DNA of 45,508 nt from a virus: the IMG/VR virus record IMGVR_UViG_3300044695_002640, positions 1 through 45,508 of that record. One strand, given 5' to 3'. The notes beneath the pieces were generated by a model that was given only the letters and a program-made list of their open reading frames with translations, did not search any database and was not told the DNA's origin. A program made the position numbers and the translations under genes. Position 1 is the first letter of the stretch. Each line of letters opens with the position of its first letter. Of the stretch, positions 24,788 to 33,138 are shown one piece after another.

Positions 24788-26020
24788 ATGCCCTACACCA
24801 CCCGCACGACGTGCCGCATTTGCGGTCACGATAAACTCACGCCTCTGTATAACTTTGGCGACCAGTACATCAGTAACTTTGTAGACCCCGGACACGCCTA
24901 CGATGGTCAGAAATGTCCGCTTGAGTTAGTCTACTGTCCAGAATGTACTCTGGTCCAGAATCCGCACACAGCACCACAAGAGTTGCTGTACTCCGGTCAC
25001 TATTGGTACCGCTCTGGTGTTACAGCCACGATGCGTACAGCCTTGGCCGATGTTGTGCGGGATGCGATGTCTCAAGTTACGCTTTACGATGGCGACGTTG
25101 TTCTGGACATTGGCTCCAACGACGGCACGTTGCTGGGCTTCTACCCTGATCATTTGCTTCGAGTAGGTGTCGAGCCAGCTAAGAACCTCGCTTCAGAACC
25201 ACAAGAGAAAGTAGATACTCTGATCAACGACTTTTGGTCAGCCGATGCTTACACGAATGTAGTCGATCGCAAGGCTAAAGTCATCACAGCTTGCGGCATG
25301 TTCTACGACCTCGAAGACCCCAACCAGTTCATAGAGGACGTATCGCTGGTACTCCACAGGGAAGGTGTGTTTATTGCTCAGTTGATGTGTCTAAAGAACA
25401 TGATCAACTGCAACGATATTGGCAACATGGCTCATGAGCATCTGGAGTTCTACACGCTCCACAGTCTCGCTGTGCTGCTACGTCGCCACAATCTAATGAT
25501 TTACGACGTTACCACCAATGCTGTCAACGGTGAATCGTATCGCATCAGCATCCGTCATGCTTCGTACCCCACTGGTCGTTCTCCAGAAGCTGGAGCACGA
25601 ATCGTAGACGCATTCATCAACGAAGTCAACATACTCAAGGACTTCGAAGATTTCATTACACGCATGGAGGCCAACCGAGACGAAGTTCAGGACATCATCA
25701 ACGAAGCCAACGAAGACGGCAAGATAGTCTGTGTCTACGGAGCATCAACCAAAGGTAACTTCCTTCTTCAGTGGTACGGAATAGACTATGACGATGTACT
25801 GTACGCTGCTGAACGCTCACCTGAGAAGTGGGGTAAAGTCACAGCCGGTACTGATATCAAAATCTACTCCGAAGCAATCGTACGCCAACAGCGACCAGAC
25901 TACATGTTGGTCCTGCCCTATGCTTTCATCTCAGAATTCCTTGAACGGGAAAAGGATGAAGCATGGCGTAAAGCTGGTGGCAAGTTCATCGTCCCCCTCC
26001 CTGAACTAAGGATTCTCTAA
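24788..26020 (+). CDS. Sugar C-methyltransferase, SAM-dependent
   Basis: 410 residues, the normal length for the TylCIII/NovU type of nucleotide-sugar C-methyltransferase. The zinc-binding N-terminal domain has C9-x2-C12 and C50-x2-C53 (TTCRICG and YCPECTLVQNPH), then DQYISNF. The SAM site is VVLDIGSNDGTLLG (about residues 104-117). The C-terminal Rossmann-like part has KIVCVYGASTKGNFLLQWYG, the usual family signature. It adds a methyl group to a keto-sugar carbon, commonly C3 next to a 4-keto group, which GDP-mannose 4,6-dehydratase next door would make. TAATG overlap with that gene. Confidence 0.85.
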   Translation: MPYTTRTTCRICGHDKLTPLYNFGDQYISNFVDPGHAYDGQKCPLELVYCPECTLVQNPHTAPQELLYSGHYWYRSGVTATMRTALADVVRDAMSQVTLYDGDVVLDIGSNDGTLLGFYPDHLLRVGVEPAKNLASEPQEKVDTLINDFWSADAYTNVVDRKAKVITACGMFYDLEDPNQFIEDVSLVLHREGVFIAQLMCLKNMINCNDIGNMAHEHLEFYTLHSLAVLLRRHNLMIYDVTTNAVNGESYRISIRHASYPTGRSPEAGARIVDAFINEVNILKDFEDFITRMEANRDEVQDIINEANEDGKIVCVYGASTKGNFLLQWYGIDYDDVLYAAERSPEKWGKVTAGTDIKIYSEAIVRQQRPDYMLVLPYAFISEFLEREKDEAWRKAGGKFIVPLPELRIL

Positions 26021-26955
26021 TGCGTGCTCTAATCACTGGATGTTGTGGCCAGGACGGATCTTACCTTGCTGACATCCTGCTGGAGAAAGGCTATGAAGTT
26101 TACGGCATCTATCGGCATTCATCGAAAGACCCATTCGACAATGTACGCCACAACATCGGCAACCCTAACTTCCACCTGATCCAAGGTGATGTTACAGACG
26201 CTCTATGTCTGGACGAGATCATTCGCAAGGTAGATCCTCACCAGATTTACCATGAAGCTGATCAGGACAATGTCGACTGGTCATTCCTGCATCCAGCGTA
26301 TCAGATGGACGTTACTGTTAAAGCTGTCAGCAACCTGTTGACATCTGTACGCCGTAACTGTCCGTCTGCTCGTGTATTCATTCCATGTTCATCAACGATG
26401 TTCGGTGACGCACCAGCACCACAGACCGAAGAGACTCCGTTCAACCCACGTAGTCCTTACGCCTGTGCCAAAGTTGCTGCCTATCATCTTGCCAGAATGT
26501 ATCGTCAGAACCACGGCATGTTTATCTGCACAGGAATCCTTTACAACCACGACTCACCAAGGCGTAATGGTAGCTACCTGTTGCATAAGATTTGCAAAGC
26601 TGCTGCAACCGGCGTACCTGTAGCAATGTTCGATGTGGGACAGGACGTGACGATCGGTTACGCCAAGGATTACATGGAACACGTCTACGACCTGATGCAG
26701 TTGAGCACACCCAACGATTACGTTGTTTGCAATGCGTACACGACATCCATTCGTCAGTTAATACGCAATGCTTGTTTCCTTGTCAACGTAGCACCCGATA
26801 CTTGCTTCACTGCCACAGAATCTACTATGCCGTACAGAAGTCCTTCTGTCTACGGTAGTTCACGTCGGTTGTTTGACGCCATCGGTCCTAAAGACAAACT
26901 GTGCATCGTCAGCCTGCTGGAAATGCTGATTAAGAAATATAGGAGCAACTCATGA
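26020..26955 (+). CDS. gmd: GDP-mannose 4,6-dehydratase
   Basis: 311 residues, somewhat shorter than the usual 340-370. The NAD(P) site is ITGCCGQDGSYLAD (T6-G-C-C-G-Q-D-G13). The catalytic residues are S125/T126 in PCSSTMFGD and Y147-x3-K151 in SPYACAK. The RHSSKD segment and HEADQDNVDWSFLHP are family-typical. The enzyme converts GDP-D-mannose to GDP-4-keto-6-deoxy-D-mannose, the entry point to perosamine, fucose and rhamnose type sugars. The aminotransferase downstream can take its product. Its stop overlaps the inserted HNH gene (ATGA). Confidence 0.85.
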   Translation: MRALITGCCGQDGSYLADILLEKGYEVYGIYRHSSKDPFDNVRHNIGNPNFHLIQGDVTDALCLDEIIRKVDPHQIYHEADQDNVDWSFLHPAYQMDVTVKAVSNLLTSVRRNCPSARVFIPCSSTMFGDAPAPQTEETPFNPRSPYACAKVAAYHLARMYRQNHGMFICTGILYNHDSPRRNGSYLLHKICKAAATGVPVAMFDVGQDVTIGYAKDYMEHVYDLMQLSTPNDYVVCNAYTTSIRQLIRNACFLVNVAPDTCFTATESTMPYRSPSVYGSSRRLFDAIGPKDKLCIVSLLEMLIKKYRSNS

Positions 26956-27455
26956 GAGTAGGATGCGTTAACGCAGACTTGTTCTGGGCTAAAGTACAAA
27001 TAGGTACTCCAAATGAATGTTGGCTCTGGACTGCAGGCAAGTTTCAAAGAGGATACGGCGGATTCAGTGTTGCTGGTAGTGTAAAGAAAGCTCATAGAAT
27101 CTCACTTGCTCTATGTGGCGTCGATGTTCCTGACGACGCTTTCGTGTGCCATAAGTGCGATAATCCGTCATGTGTTAACCCATCGCACTTGTTCGTAGGA
27201 AGTCCAAAGGACAACACCGCCGACATGATTGCAAAAGGAAGAAAGCACTCTTTGAAAGGGACGAAAGTAGATCCGAACAAAACAATAAAAGGCGATAAGC
27301 ATGGGCGAGCTAAACTAAATGTAACTGACGTGCTCGCGATACGACAAATGCTAGAAGCAGGCATGTCACAGTCTCAAATCGCGAAAACCATGAATGTGTC
27401 TCAAACGTGTATCAGTAAGATTAGTCGTCGTGCCCGATGGAAGCATATTGAATAG
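26952..27455 (+). CDS. HNH endonuclease with C-terminal helix-turn-helix
   Basis: 167 residues. The HNH core is FVCHKCDNPSCVNPSHLFVG (HNH_3 type) followed by SPKDNTADMIAKGR. The C-terminus VTDVLAIRQMLEAGMSQSQI is the start of a helix-turn-helix. It interrupts the sugar operon between gmd and the next glycosyltransferase without breaking either gene. Its architecture and the KGDKHGRAKLN linker closely parallel the HNH gene at 36241, so the two are paralogs. Presumed homing endonuclease. Confidence 0.87.
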   Translation: MRVGCVNADLFWAKVQIGTPNECWLWTAGKFQRGYGGFSVAGSVKKAHRISLALCGVDVPDDAFVCHKCDNPSCVNPSHLFVGSPKDNTADMIAKGRKHSLKGTKVDPNKTIKGDKHGRAKLNVTDVLAIRQMLEAGMSQSQIAKTMNVSQTCISKISRRARWKHIE

Positions 27456-27464
27456 GAGACGAAC

Positions 27465-28484
27465 ATGCGAGTCGGTTCTGTAGTCTATAGCACTTCGCAG
27501 GGGTTAGGTCATCTAGCCAAGTCCTTCTATGATGCTGGCGTTATAACCGATGTCATGGTGTACCGTCATCCTCATGGTACTCCTTCGCACATGGAATGGT
27601 ACCCAGAAGGAACGATGGAAATCACCAGCAGAACTATTGCTGGACCAGAAGTAGAACGATTCCTTGATGACATTGACGTGATGTTGTTCTTTGAGACTCC
27701 ATTCGATTGGAACTTCCCTAATCGTTGCCACGAACGTGGAGTCAAGACTGTTATCGTCCCGATGTACGAATGGTTTCTCGAACAACCACGTCATAAGTTC
27801 GATCTGTTTATCAATCCATCGTTACTGGATCAGCAATACTTCCCTGACGGTGTCCACATCCCTGTTCCTGTTGAGAACCACATCCAGTGGACTCGTAGGA
27901 CCAAGGCTCGTAGGTTCCTGCATAATGCTGGCAACATCGGTTCCCGTAACCACAAAGGCACGCTGGAACTGATCAAAGCATTAGCGTACGTTCAGTCAGA
28001 CATCGACCTGACTATTCGTTGTCAGAAACCTGAAGGGATCTACAAGCTGCTCAAGGAAGCTGATCTTCCCAAGACTGCAGTAGTCCCGACAATCATTGCT
28101 GGTGAAGTCCCTCGTCACCAACTGTTCGATCCCGTGTACGATGTTTATGTCGCACCAGAAAAGTACAATGGGCTTAGCCTTCCATTGCAGGAAGCATTTG
28201 CTTCAGGCATGATGGTGATGACAACCAACAGGTTCCCAACCAATCAGTGGCTACCAGAAGAACCTCTGATCCCTGTTGCCTCACGACGCATTACTCAGGT
28301 TATGTCTGGTCATTTGAAGATCGAGGAGTCAGTAGTAGATCCTGTCGCTATTGCCGCCTGCATTGACCAGTGGGCAGATCAGGACATCGAGAAGTTCTCA
28401 TTGGAAGGTGAGAACTACCGTACTGCCAACTCATGGGAAATGTTAAAGCATCGTTATATCGAAGCACTGGAGTCTGTACTATGA
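27465..28484 (+). CDS. Glycosyltransferase, GT-B fold (GT4-like)
   Basis: 339 residues. The N-terminal SVVYSTSQGLGHLAKSFYDA is a Rossmann strand with a donor-side glycine loop. The C-terminal half has NAGNIGSRNHKGTLELIKAL, LTIRCQKPEG, VYVAPEKYNGLSLPLQEAFA and SGMMVMTTNRFPTNQWLP. These match the EX7E-like donor site region of retaining GT4 family enzymes. It probably transfers a sugar made by the neighbouring genes. GGAGACGAAC precedes the ATG. The ATGA overlap with the next gene shows it belongs to the same transcription unit. Confidence 0.8.
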   Translation: MRVGSVVYSTSQGLGHLAKSFYDAGVITDVMVYRHPHGTPSHMEWYPEGTMEITSRTIAGPEVERFLDDIDVMLFFETPFDWNFPNRCHERGVKTVIVPMYEWFLEQPRHKFDLFINPSLLDQQYFPDGVHIPVPVENHIQWTRRTKARRFLHNAGNIGSRNHKGTLELIKALAYVQSDIDLTIRCQKPEGIYKLLKEADLPKTAVVPTIIAGEVPRHQLFDPVYDVYVAPEKYNGLSLPLQEAFASGMMVMTTNRFPTNQWLPEEPLIPVASRRITQVMSGHLKIEESVVDPVAIAACIDQWADQDIEKFSLEGENYRTANSWEMLKHRYIEALESVL

Positions 28485-29326
28485 AGCTCGCACTCTGCAC
28501 GCTGGTCCTGAATGAAATGGAATGGCTTCCTAAACTCTACGAGCAGCACAAGAACTGGCCGGGAGTTGAGAAGTGGGTCTTTGTAGAGTCTGCTGATCGT
28601 GTCTACGCAGAAACTAATCCTGACATGGTCTCACCAGAAGGTCTGAGTGTTGATGGTACTACAGAGTTCCTGTCAGAACTGGCTCTGTCAGATCCTCGTG
28701 TTACTCATATCAAGCACGGCTTCTGCTCAGCTAAGGATAAGGCTCAAGGTAAGTGCGAAGCCCGCAACCGTTACCTGAACGCTATCACCGACATGGGCTT
28801 TCATCCAAACTACTTCATCGTGTTGGATGCTGACGAGTTCTATCCGTTCGAGTGTCAAACGGACATCAACCATCTACTGCCGAAGACACTAGGCAACGGC
28901 TTTGCTTTTCGGCATCGAGAGATATGGTATCCACAGTACCTGCAGGATCGGCAGGCACCAATGTTCGACTATGAAGTCTCTGGAGGCTTCTGGGACATTC
29001 CTTACTGTCGTGTATGGCGATGGTATCGAGGACTACACTACGGTAACCACAACACACCATTCATCGGTAAGACTGCCTTAGACTTACGTTTGAATCGTAT
29101 GACTCAGGACGGCCTGCCGTACATGGTTCACATGGGCTTTGCGTCCCAGCTAAGGACCAGAGCAGCCAAGAATCGTTACTATGAAGCTCGTGGAGAAGCA
29201 GTAGATCGTAAGCGGTCATGGTACTGCGACAGCCGACGTTGCTTCGAGACATGGGAACCTAAGATGGAACTCCCTCAAGGTGCTCGTGTCAGCTTCTACA
29301 CAGGACTTATCCCGGAGTGCTTTTGA
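28481..29326 (+). CDS. Glycosyltransferase, GT2/GT92-like
   Basis: 281 residues from the ATG at 28481, which overlaps the previous stop; the upstream frame is a shadow. The N-terminus MKLALCTLVLNEMEWLPKLY is the typical opening of GT-A enzymes acting on nucleotide sugars. The DxD metal motif is D116-A-D118 in YFIVLDADEFYPF. Further on come FRHREIWYPQYLQDRQAP and VHMGFASQLRTRAAKN. Such proteins with a PNYFIVLDADEF core often modify cell-surface glycans. Acceptor unknown. Overlaps the next gene by TGATG. Confidence 0.75.
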   Translation: MKLALCTLVLNEMEWLPKLYEQHKNWPGVEKWVFVESADRVYAETNPDMVSPEGLSVDGTTEFLSELALSDPRVTHIKHGFCSAKDKAQGKCEARNRYLNAITDMGFHPNYFIVLDADEFYPFECQTDINHLLPKTLGNGFAFRHREIWYPQYLQDRQAPMFDYEVSGGFWDIPYCRVWRWYRGLHYGNHNTPFIGKTALDLRLNRMTQDGLPYMVHMGFASQLRTRAAKNRYYEARGEAVDRKRSWYCDSRRCFETWEPKMELPQGARVSFYTGLIPECF

Positions 29327-29871
29327 TGCCACTACGAGTTACAACTCAGGAATTCTGGAGAACACGTATATGGGAGGTAGTCGCCAGTGGTCTTGAACTG
29401 CACCAGATAATCTACAGAACCGACATACGCAACTGGAACAATATCCAGTACGACACAGCTAAATTGTTGAGAGGTATCTTACCGACCTCGTGCCGATTGC
29501 TCGATGCTGGCTGCGGGTACGGAGCATTGTACGAGGTACTCCACGTTGCCCCACATTTCGCTGGCGTTCAGTACACAGGACTTGATCTCTCAGAAGACTT
29601 GATTGGTATCGCAAAGTTGCGTTACCCAAACGCTGTCTTCAAGCAGTGCCGACTGGAAGACGCAGACTACCCTGCAAACCATTTTGATTATACTGTGCTC
29701 CGGTCAGTGGAAGGAATGCTTAACGACAACGGGCACAGCACATCGTGGACTATCGCATTTGACAACGTCAAGCGTATGTCTAAGAACATAATCCTTATCG
29801 AGTATGGAGCAGTAAACAAACCCACCATCCTTACCAAAAACAGCAACGGTGAATGGAATGCTAGATCCTGA
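29326..29871 (+). CDS. SAM-dependent methyltransferase
   Basis: 181 residues from the ATG at 29326, with GGAG eight bases upstream; a GTG at 29317 is possible. Motif I is RLLDAGCGYGALYEV (about residues 57-71), motif II acid in YTGLDLSEDLIG, and a post-I segment AVFKQCRLEDADY. This is a class I Rossmann methyltransferase, in this cluster probably acting on a sugar hydroxyl or amino group. It is somewhat short and lacks a specific substrate domain. The stop lies inside the next gene's start region. Confidence 0.8.
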   Translation: MPLRVTTQEFWRTRIWEVVASGLELHQIIYRTDIRNWNNIQYDTAKLLRGILPTSCRLLDAGCGYGALYEVLHVAPHFAGVQYTGLDLSEDLIGIAKLRYPNAVFKQCRLEDADYPANHFDYTVLRSVEGMLNDNGHSTSWTIAFDNVKRMSKNIILIEYGAVNKPTILTKNSNGEWNARS

Positions 29872-30217
29872 CGAACACGTAACTCCATACAACACACTCC
29901 ACGTTATAGAGGACTACAGAGGTTACCTTGTCTGGAGATACAGTACAGGCAACACCGTAGAGCTTCTGCACCTCGACACATTGGAACGACGTAAAGGTTA
30001 CGGATCATCCCTGATCTACGACATGCTGTTGTCTGTGGATCGTAACAAAGCCTGCGTCGTATACGGCTTCACAAGAGCCAACAAGATCGAAGCTCAGGTG
30101 TTCTACGCAGCACTAGGCTTCAAGCTCAAATTACTTCCAGACCTGTACTACCCACAGGATGGGGTACTGTTCACTCAAACTCACCATACCCTGATGGAGA
30201 AGTTACATGCTCGTTGA
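29858..30217 (+). CDS. GNAT-family N-acyltransferase
   Basis: 119 residues from ATG 29858 (a GTG at 29849 would add three). The acetyl-CoA site is LERRKGYGSSLIYDM, matching the R-x-x-G-x-G/A motif A, and GFTRANKIEAQVFYAALGFK is the usual motif B. In this cluster the expected substrate is the amino sugar made by the PLP aminotransferase, giving an N-acetylated product, but GNAT substrates cannot be told from sequence. Overlaps both neighbours by a few bases. Confidence 0.75.
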   Translation: MLDPDEHVTPYNTLHVIEDYRGYLVWRYSTGNTVELLHLDTLERRKGYGSSLIYDMLLSVDRNKACVVYGFTRANKIEAQVFYAALGFKLKLLPDLYYPQDGVLFTQTHHTLMEKLHAR

Positions 30218-30656
30218 CAACATCTACGTACCCAACTCGTTGACTCTACTGGCAACCCACCTTCATAGCCTCTACATCGGCAACGAGAAGGTGAAGACTG
30301 AGTTCGTCACAGACGACAACCAATCCATTCAAGTTGGCGTGTTACATCGTCAGGCTGGTACCGTTGTCCAAGCTCATCAACACCTTCCTGTTCAGAAACA
30401 AGTGACGGGGACACAGGAAGTACTGATTGTCCGTTCAGGTCACATTGTAGTGGATATCTTTGACACAAATGGTAATTTTGTAGCAGCAAAGCCTTTACGT
30501 AGCGGAGACGTTTACATACAGTACTCTGGTGGTCACGCATTTCACTTCATCACCGATGTCCAGTTTGTTGAGATCAAACAAGGACCGTACACACCTGCTG
30601 ACAAAGTTTACTTCAATTACGACTTCGATCCTACTAGACACGAGCAAACAAAATGA
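30207..30656 (+). CDS. Cupin-fold protein of the sugar cluster
   Basis: 149 residues. The cupin core is HRQAGTVVQAHQHLPVQKQV, TGTQEVLIVRSGHIVVDIFD, LRSGDVYIQYSGGHAF, and VEIKQGPYTPADKVYF. His residues in AHQH and GGHAFH may bind metal. Single-domain cupins in sugar operons often are ketoisomerases or epimerases, but this one lacks clear FdtA/QdtA signatures, so its reaction is open. It is tightly overlapped by the aminotransferase gene, its likely partner. Confidence 0.6.
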   Translation: MLVDNIYVPNSLTLLATHLHSLYIGNEKVKTEFVTDDNQSIQVGVLHRQAGTVVQAHQHLPVQKQVTGTQEVLIVRSGHIVVDIFDTNGNFVAAKPLRSGDVYIQYSGGHAFHFITDVQFVEIKQGPYTPADKVYFNYDFDPTRHEQTK

Positions 30657-31669
30657 CACAAGCCTTCGAGCAACTAGAGAAAGAGTTTGGAGAGTTCATC
30701 GGTAACCCTAATACTGTCGCCGTATCCAGCGGCACAGCAGCCTTGCACATTGCCTGTGAAGTTGCTCGTACCGAGATCACTGATGACGTAACTGGTGCAG
30801 TAAGACCCAGTATCGCTATCCCAGAGTACACGATGATAGCTTGTGCCCGTGCTGCTGCGATGGCTGATCTGGACATTCACTTTGTGGACTGCCACGACAA
30901 CCTGCAGATGGACGTGGACTTGATTCCAGATCAGATGCACATCGTTATGCCCGTCCACATCTACGGCAACCTGTGCGACGTTGCTGCATTACACCGCAAA
31001 CCATACAAGCCATTGGTCATTGAAGACATGGCTGAAGTTCATGGTGCTAAGCCGCATCCAAACTCATTTGCTGCTTGTTGGTCATTCTACAAGAACAAAA
31101 CGATCCACGGTGAAGAAGGGGGGATGATCGCTTTCAAGAACCCTCAAGACGTACGACTGGCTAAACAGCTTCGTACTCTTGGCTTTGATGACAACCACGA
31201 TTACTTTCACGTTCCTCGTGGGGTCAATGCTCGCATGAGCAACGCTCACGCCGAACTGATTCTTCCTTCACTCAGAAGATACAAAGACAACTGCATCAAG
31301 CGGTTGATACTGTCTGGAGAGTACATAACTCTGGTACCTTACAGATGGCAGACGCTTTTATGCTATTACCCGTGGATCTATCCCATTCATATCAAAGGTA
31401 TGAATCGCTTTCAACAACGCGAACTTGTACTGAGACTCAACGAGAAAGGTATCGCTGCCCGTCAGGGTTTCAAGTCGATGCTGTTTCAGGAAGAGTTCAA
31501 TCATCTGAGACCTCATCCATTCCAACAAACCAACGCAATGAAACTCCAACACGAGATCATCTATCTTCCTCTCTCAGAAACAATGACTCGTGATGATGTA
31601 GCTCGAATCTGTGACGAACTAATGAATGTTGCAAAAATTGTTATTCCACTGTTGACACCGACCGTCTGA
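30653..31669 (+). CDS. DegT/DnrJ/EryC1 sugar aminotransferase
   Basis: 338 residues, PLP-dependent. The N-terminal VAVSSGTAALHIACEVA is the phosphate-binding region. The PLP lysine is K149 in SFYKNKTIHGEEGGMI, fitting the K-x-x-x-x-x-E-G-G pattern, and D125 in VIEDMAEVHGA contacts the cofactor nitrogen. The family aminates keto sugars on nucleotides. With gmd upstream, the simplest product is GDP-perosamine, and the GNAT could acylate it. Alternatives are 3-amino sugars. It is the last gene of the island; a promoter for the next unit lies in its 3' end. Confidence 0.85.
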   Translation: MTQAFEQLEKEFGEFIGNPNTVAVSSGTAALHIACEVARTEITDDVTGAVRPSIAIPEYTMIACARAAAMADLDIHFVDCHDNLQMDVDLIPDQMHIVMPVHIYGNLCDVAALHRKPYKPLVIEDMAEVHGAKPHPNSFAACWSFYKNKTIHGEEGGMIAFKNPQDVRLAKQLRTLGFDDNHDYFHVPRGVNARMSNAHAELILPSLRRYKDNCIKRLILSGEYITLVPYRWQTLLCYYPWIYPIHIKGMNRFQQRELVLRLNEKGIAARQGFKSMLFQEEFNHLRPHPFQQTNAMKLQHEIIYLPLSETMTRDDVARICDELMNVAKIVIPLLTPTV

Positions 31670-31679
31670 CGGTTAAACT
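31652..31679 (+). promoter_or_regulatory. Candidate promoter with inverted repeat
   Basis: TTGACA 31652-31657, 16-base spacer, TAAACT 31674-31679, overlapping the end of the aminotransferase gene. The spacer holds ACCGTC-T-GACGGT (31661-31673), an inverted repeat. GACGG/CCGTC half-sites also occur at the capsid promoter. It would drive the recombination and replication genes. Confidence 0.45.
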
Positions 31680-31721
31680 GCACCCGAACGAACGACAACC
31701 CTCACTCAGAAAGAAACCCCT

Positions 31722-32969
31722 ATGAAACTTGAAACTCTGTTCTCCAAAGCTGAAAAGACTCTGACTCCGATCAAGACCAAAGTGCTGTGCATTACACCCG
31801 CATTTGCTCTTGCTTGCTTGAAGGATCTAAACAACAGCAACCGTCCAATGTCCCGCAGTGTTGCCAACCTGTACGCCAACGAAATGCTCAGAGGTCAATG
31901 GAAATGCAACGGTGAGCCTATTATCTTCTCAGTTGACGCTGAAGGCGACGAGCACCTGATCTCTGGCCAGCATCGCCTGCAGGGTCTTGTATTCGCTCAG
32001 CAAGCCATTGAGAAGGACGAAGTGTGGCCTGCTGCTCAGACTGAGTGGGATGCTGTCGTCATCTACGGTGTTCCTCATGACACTGCCGACACTGTGGATA
32101 CTGGCAAGACTCGCACACACAGCGATGTCCTGTTCCGTGATCCTTGGGTAGACTCTGTCATTCCAGAAGCATGGAACGCCACAGTCAGCAAGCGTAAAAC
32201 TTGGACCAAGACTCTTGCTGGTGCTGCACGTCTGGTATGGCTGATCGAAGGTGGTGCTACTGTCTCGTCAGCACCTAAGTTCCTCATCTCAGAAATGATG
32301 TGCTTCATTCAGAATCGTCATGCAGGACTTGCCAACTTCGTGACAATGGTGCTGGACGCCAATGACGCTGATGGTGGCAACAAAGGGCTGAAAATGAGCC
32401 TGGCTTATCTGGCTGCTCTGACGTACGTTGCTTGCGTTGAAGAGAACGACTGCTTTGATGATGACGGCAACACTGTTGTTGAAGTCTCTATCAACTCAGA
32501 AATTCAGGATGCGATGGACGTATTCCTGAATCAGTTGGCTGTTGGTTCCGGCTACGACAAGGGTGATCCAACTTGGGCACTTGCAGGTTACTGGAACAAG
32601 CTGACAGCAGAGAAGGGCAGCAAGGACCGTGACCGCGACTGGGTAGGACCATTCGTTAAGGCTGCTAAGGCAGTCCTCGAAGGTCGTACTGGTCTGAAGG
32701 TCTCCGACATCTCCCTGAATAAGAAAGAGCGTGATGGTTACACTGACTTCCCTGTTATGTTTGACGGTTATCACTCTCTCTGTTTCGAACGTGCTGCTGC
32801 TGCGAAAGCTGCGTCAAGCCAACCAGTGGAAACCAGTGTACCTGAGATCAGCGAAGGGGACGATTCCGATGGACCTCCTGCAGAGCCATCTGATGAAACG
32901 GTGGTTGCAGAACCAGCTAAACGACCTCGACCAAAACGTAAAGCTAAGCCAGCAACAGTCTCAGCTTAG
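31722..32969 (+). CDS. ParB/DGQHR-like protein
   Basis: 415 residues. Residues about 40-90 contain SRSVANLYANEMLRGQWKCN and LISGQHRLQGLVFA, close to the DGQHR/ParB-type core (x-G-Q-H-R-L). It is followed by an AVVIYGVPHDTADTVDTGKT stretch common in phage proteins of this kind. The C-terminal about 80 residues are low-complexity, with acidic DDSDGPPAEPSDE and then basic KRPRPKRKAKP, which may bind DNA. Members occur near phage recombination genes. Nuclease, partition or DNA-modification-linked roles are possible. It has its own promoter. Confidence 0.55.
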   Translation: MKLETLFSKAEKTLTPIKTKVLCITPAFALACLKDLNNSNRPMSRSVANLYANEMLRGQWKCNGEPIIFSVDAEGDEHLISGQHRLQGLVFAQQAIEKDEVWPAAQTEWDAVVIYGVPHDTADTVDTGKTRTHSDVLFRDPWVDSVIPEAWNATVSKRKTWTKTLAGAARLVWLIEGGATVSSAPKFLISEMMCFIQNRHAGLANFVTMVLDANDADGGNKGLKMSLAYLAALTYVACVEENDCFDDDGNTVVEVSINSEIQDAMDVFLNQLAVGSGYDKGDPTWALAGYWNKLTAEKGSKDRDRDWVGPFVKAAKAVLEGRTGLKVSDISLNKKERDGYTDFPVMFDGYHSLCFERAAAAKAASSQPVETSVPEISEGDDSDGPPAEPSDETVVAEPAKRPRPKRKAKPATVSA

Positions 32970-33023
32970 TTGATCTTCCCGGCAGTCCTGCAATGATGAA
33001 GTTTCTGTGTCGCAGGTTGACGG

Positions 33024-33060
33024 CCTTACCGTGCCACATCAGACGCGGTAGGGGCATTTT
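33024..33060 (+). terminator. Intrinsic terminator
   Basis: CCTTACCG (33024-33031) pairs CGGTAGGG (33046-33053) with one G-T wobble, followed by GCATTTT. It ends the unit of the DGQHR-like gene. A TTGACGG box just upstream has no matching -10 and is part of this region. Confidence 0.6.
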
Positions 33061-33064
33061 GCTC

Positions 33065-33113
33065 GCAGGTAACGCTAACAGAAATGCTGTGTTGTACCAC
33101 AGCGTATTCCTGC
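33065..33113 (+). promoter_or_regulatory. Structured leader before the nuclease genes
   Basis: GCAGG (33065-33069) pairs CCTGC (33109-33113). Inside, ACGC pairs GCGT and TGTG pairs CACA, giving a stacked hairpin with alternative pairings. It lies between a terminator and the start of the recombination genes, so it might be a 5' leader, processing site or attenuator. Confidence 0.4.
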
Positions 33114-33138
33114 ATCCTATTACTTCAAGGACGGTATC

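Noticed and set aside
33017-33045. TTGACGG box downstream of the DGQHR-like gene as a promoter
   Set aside because: The matching -10 position reads CAGACG and the region forms a terminator hairpin.
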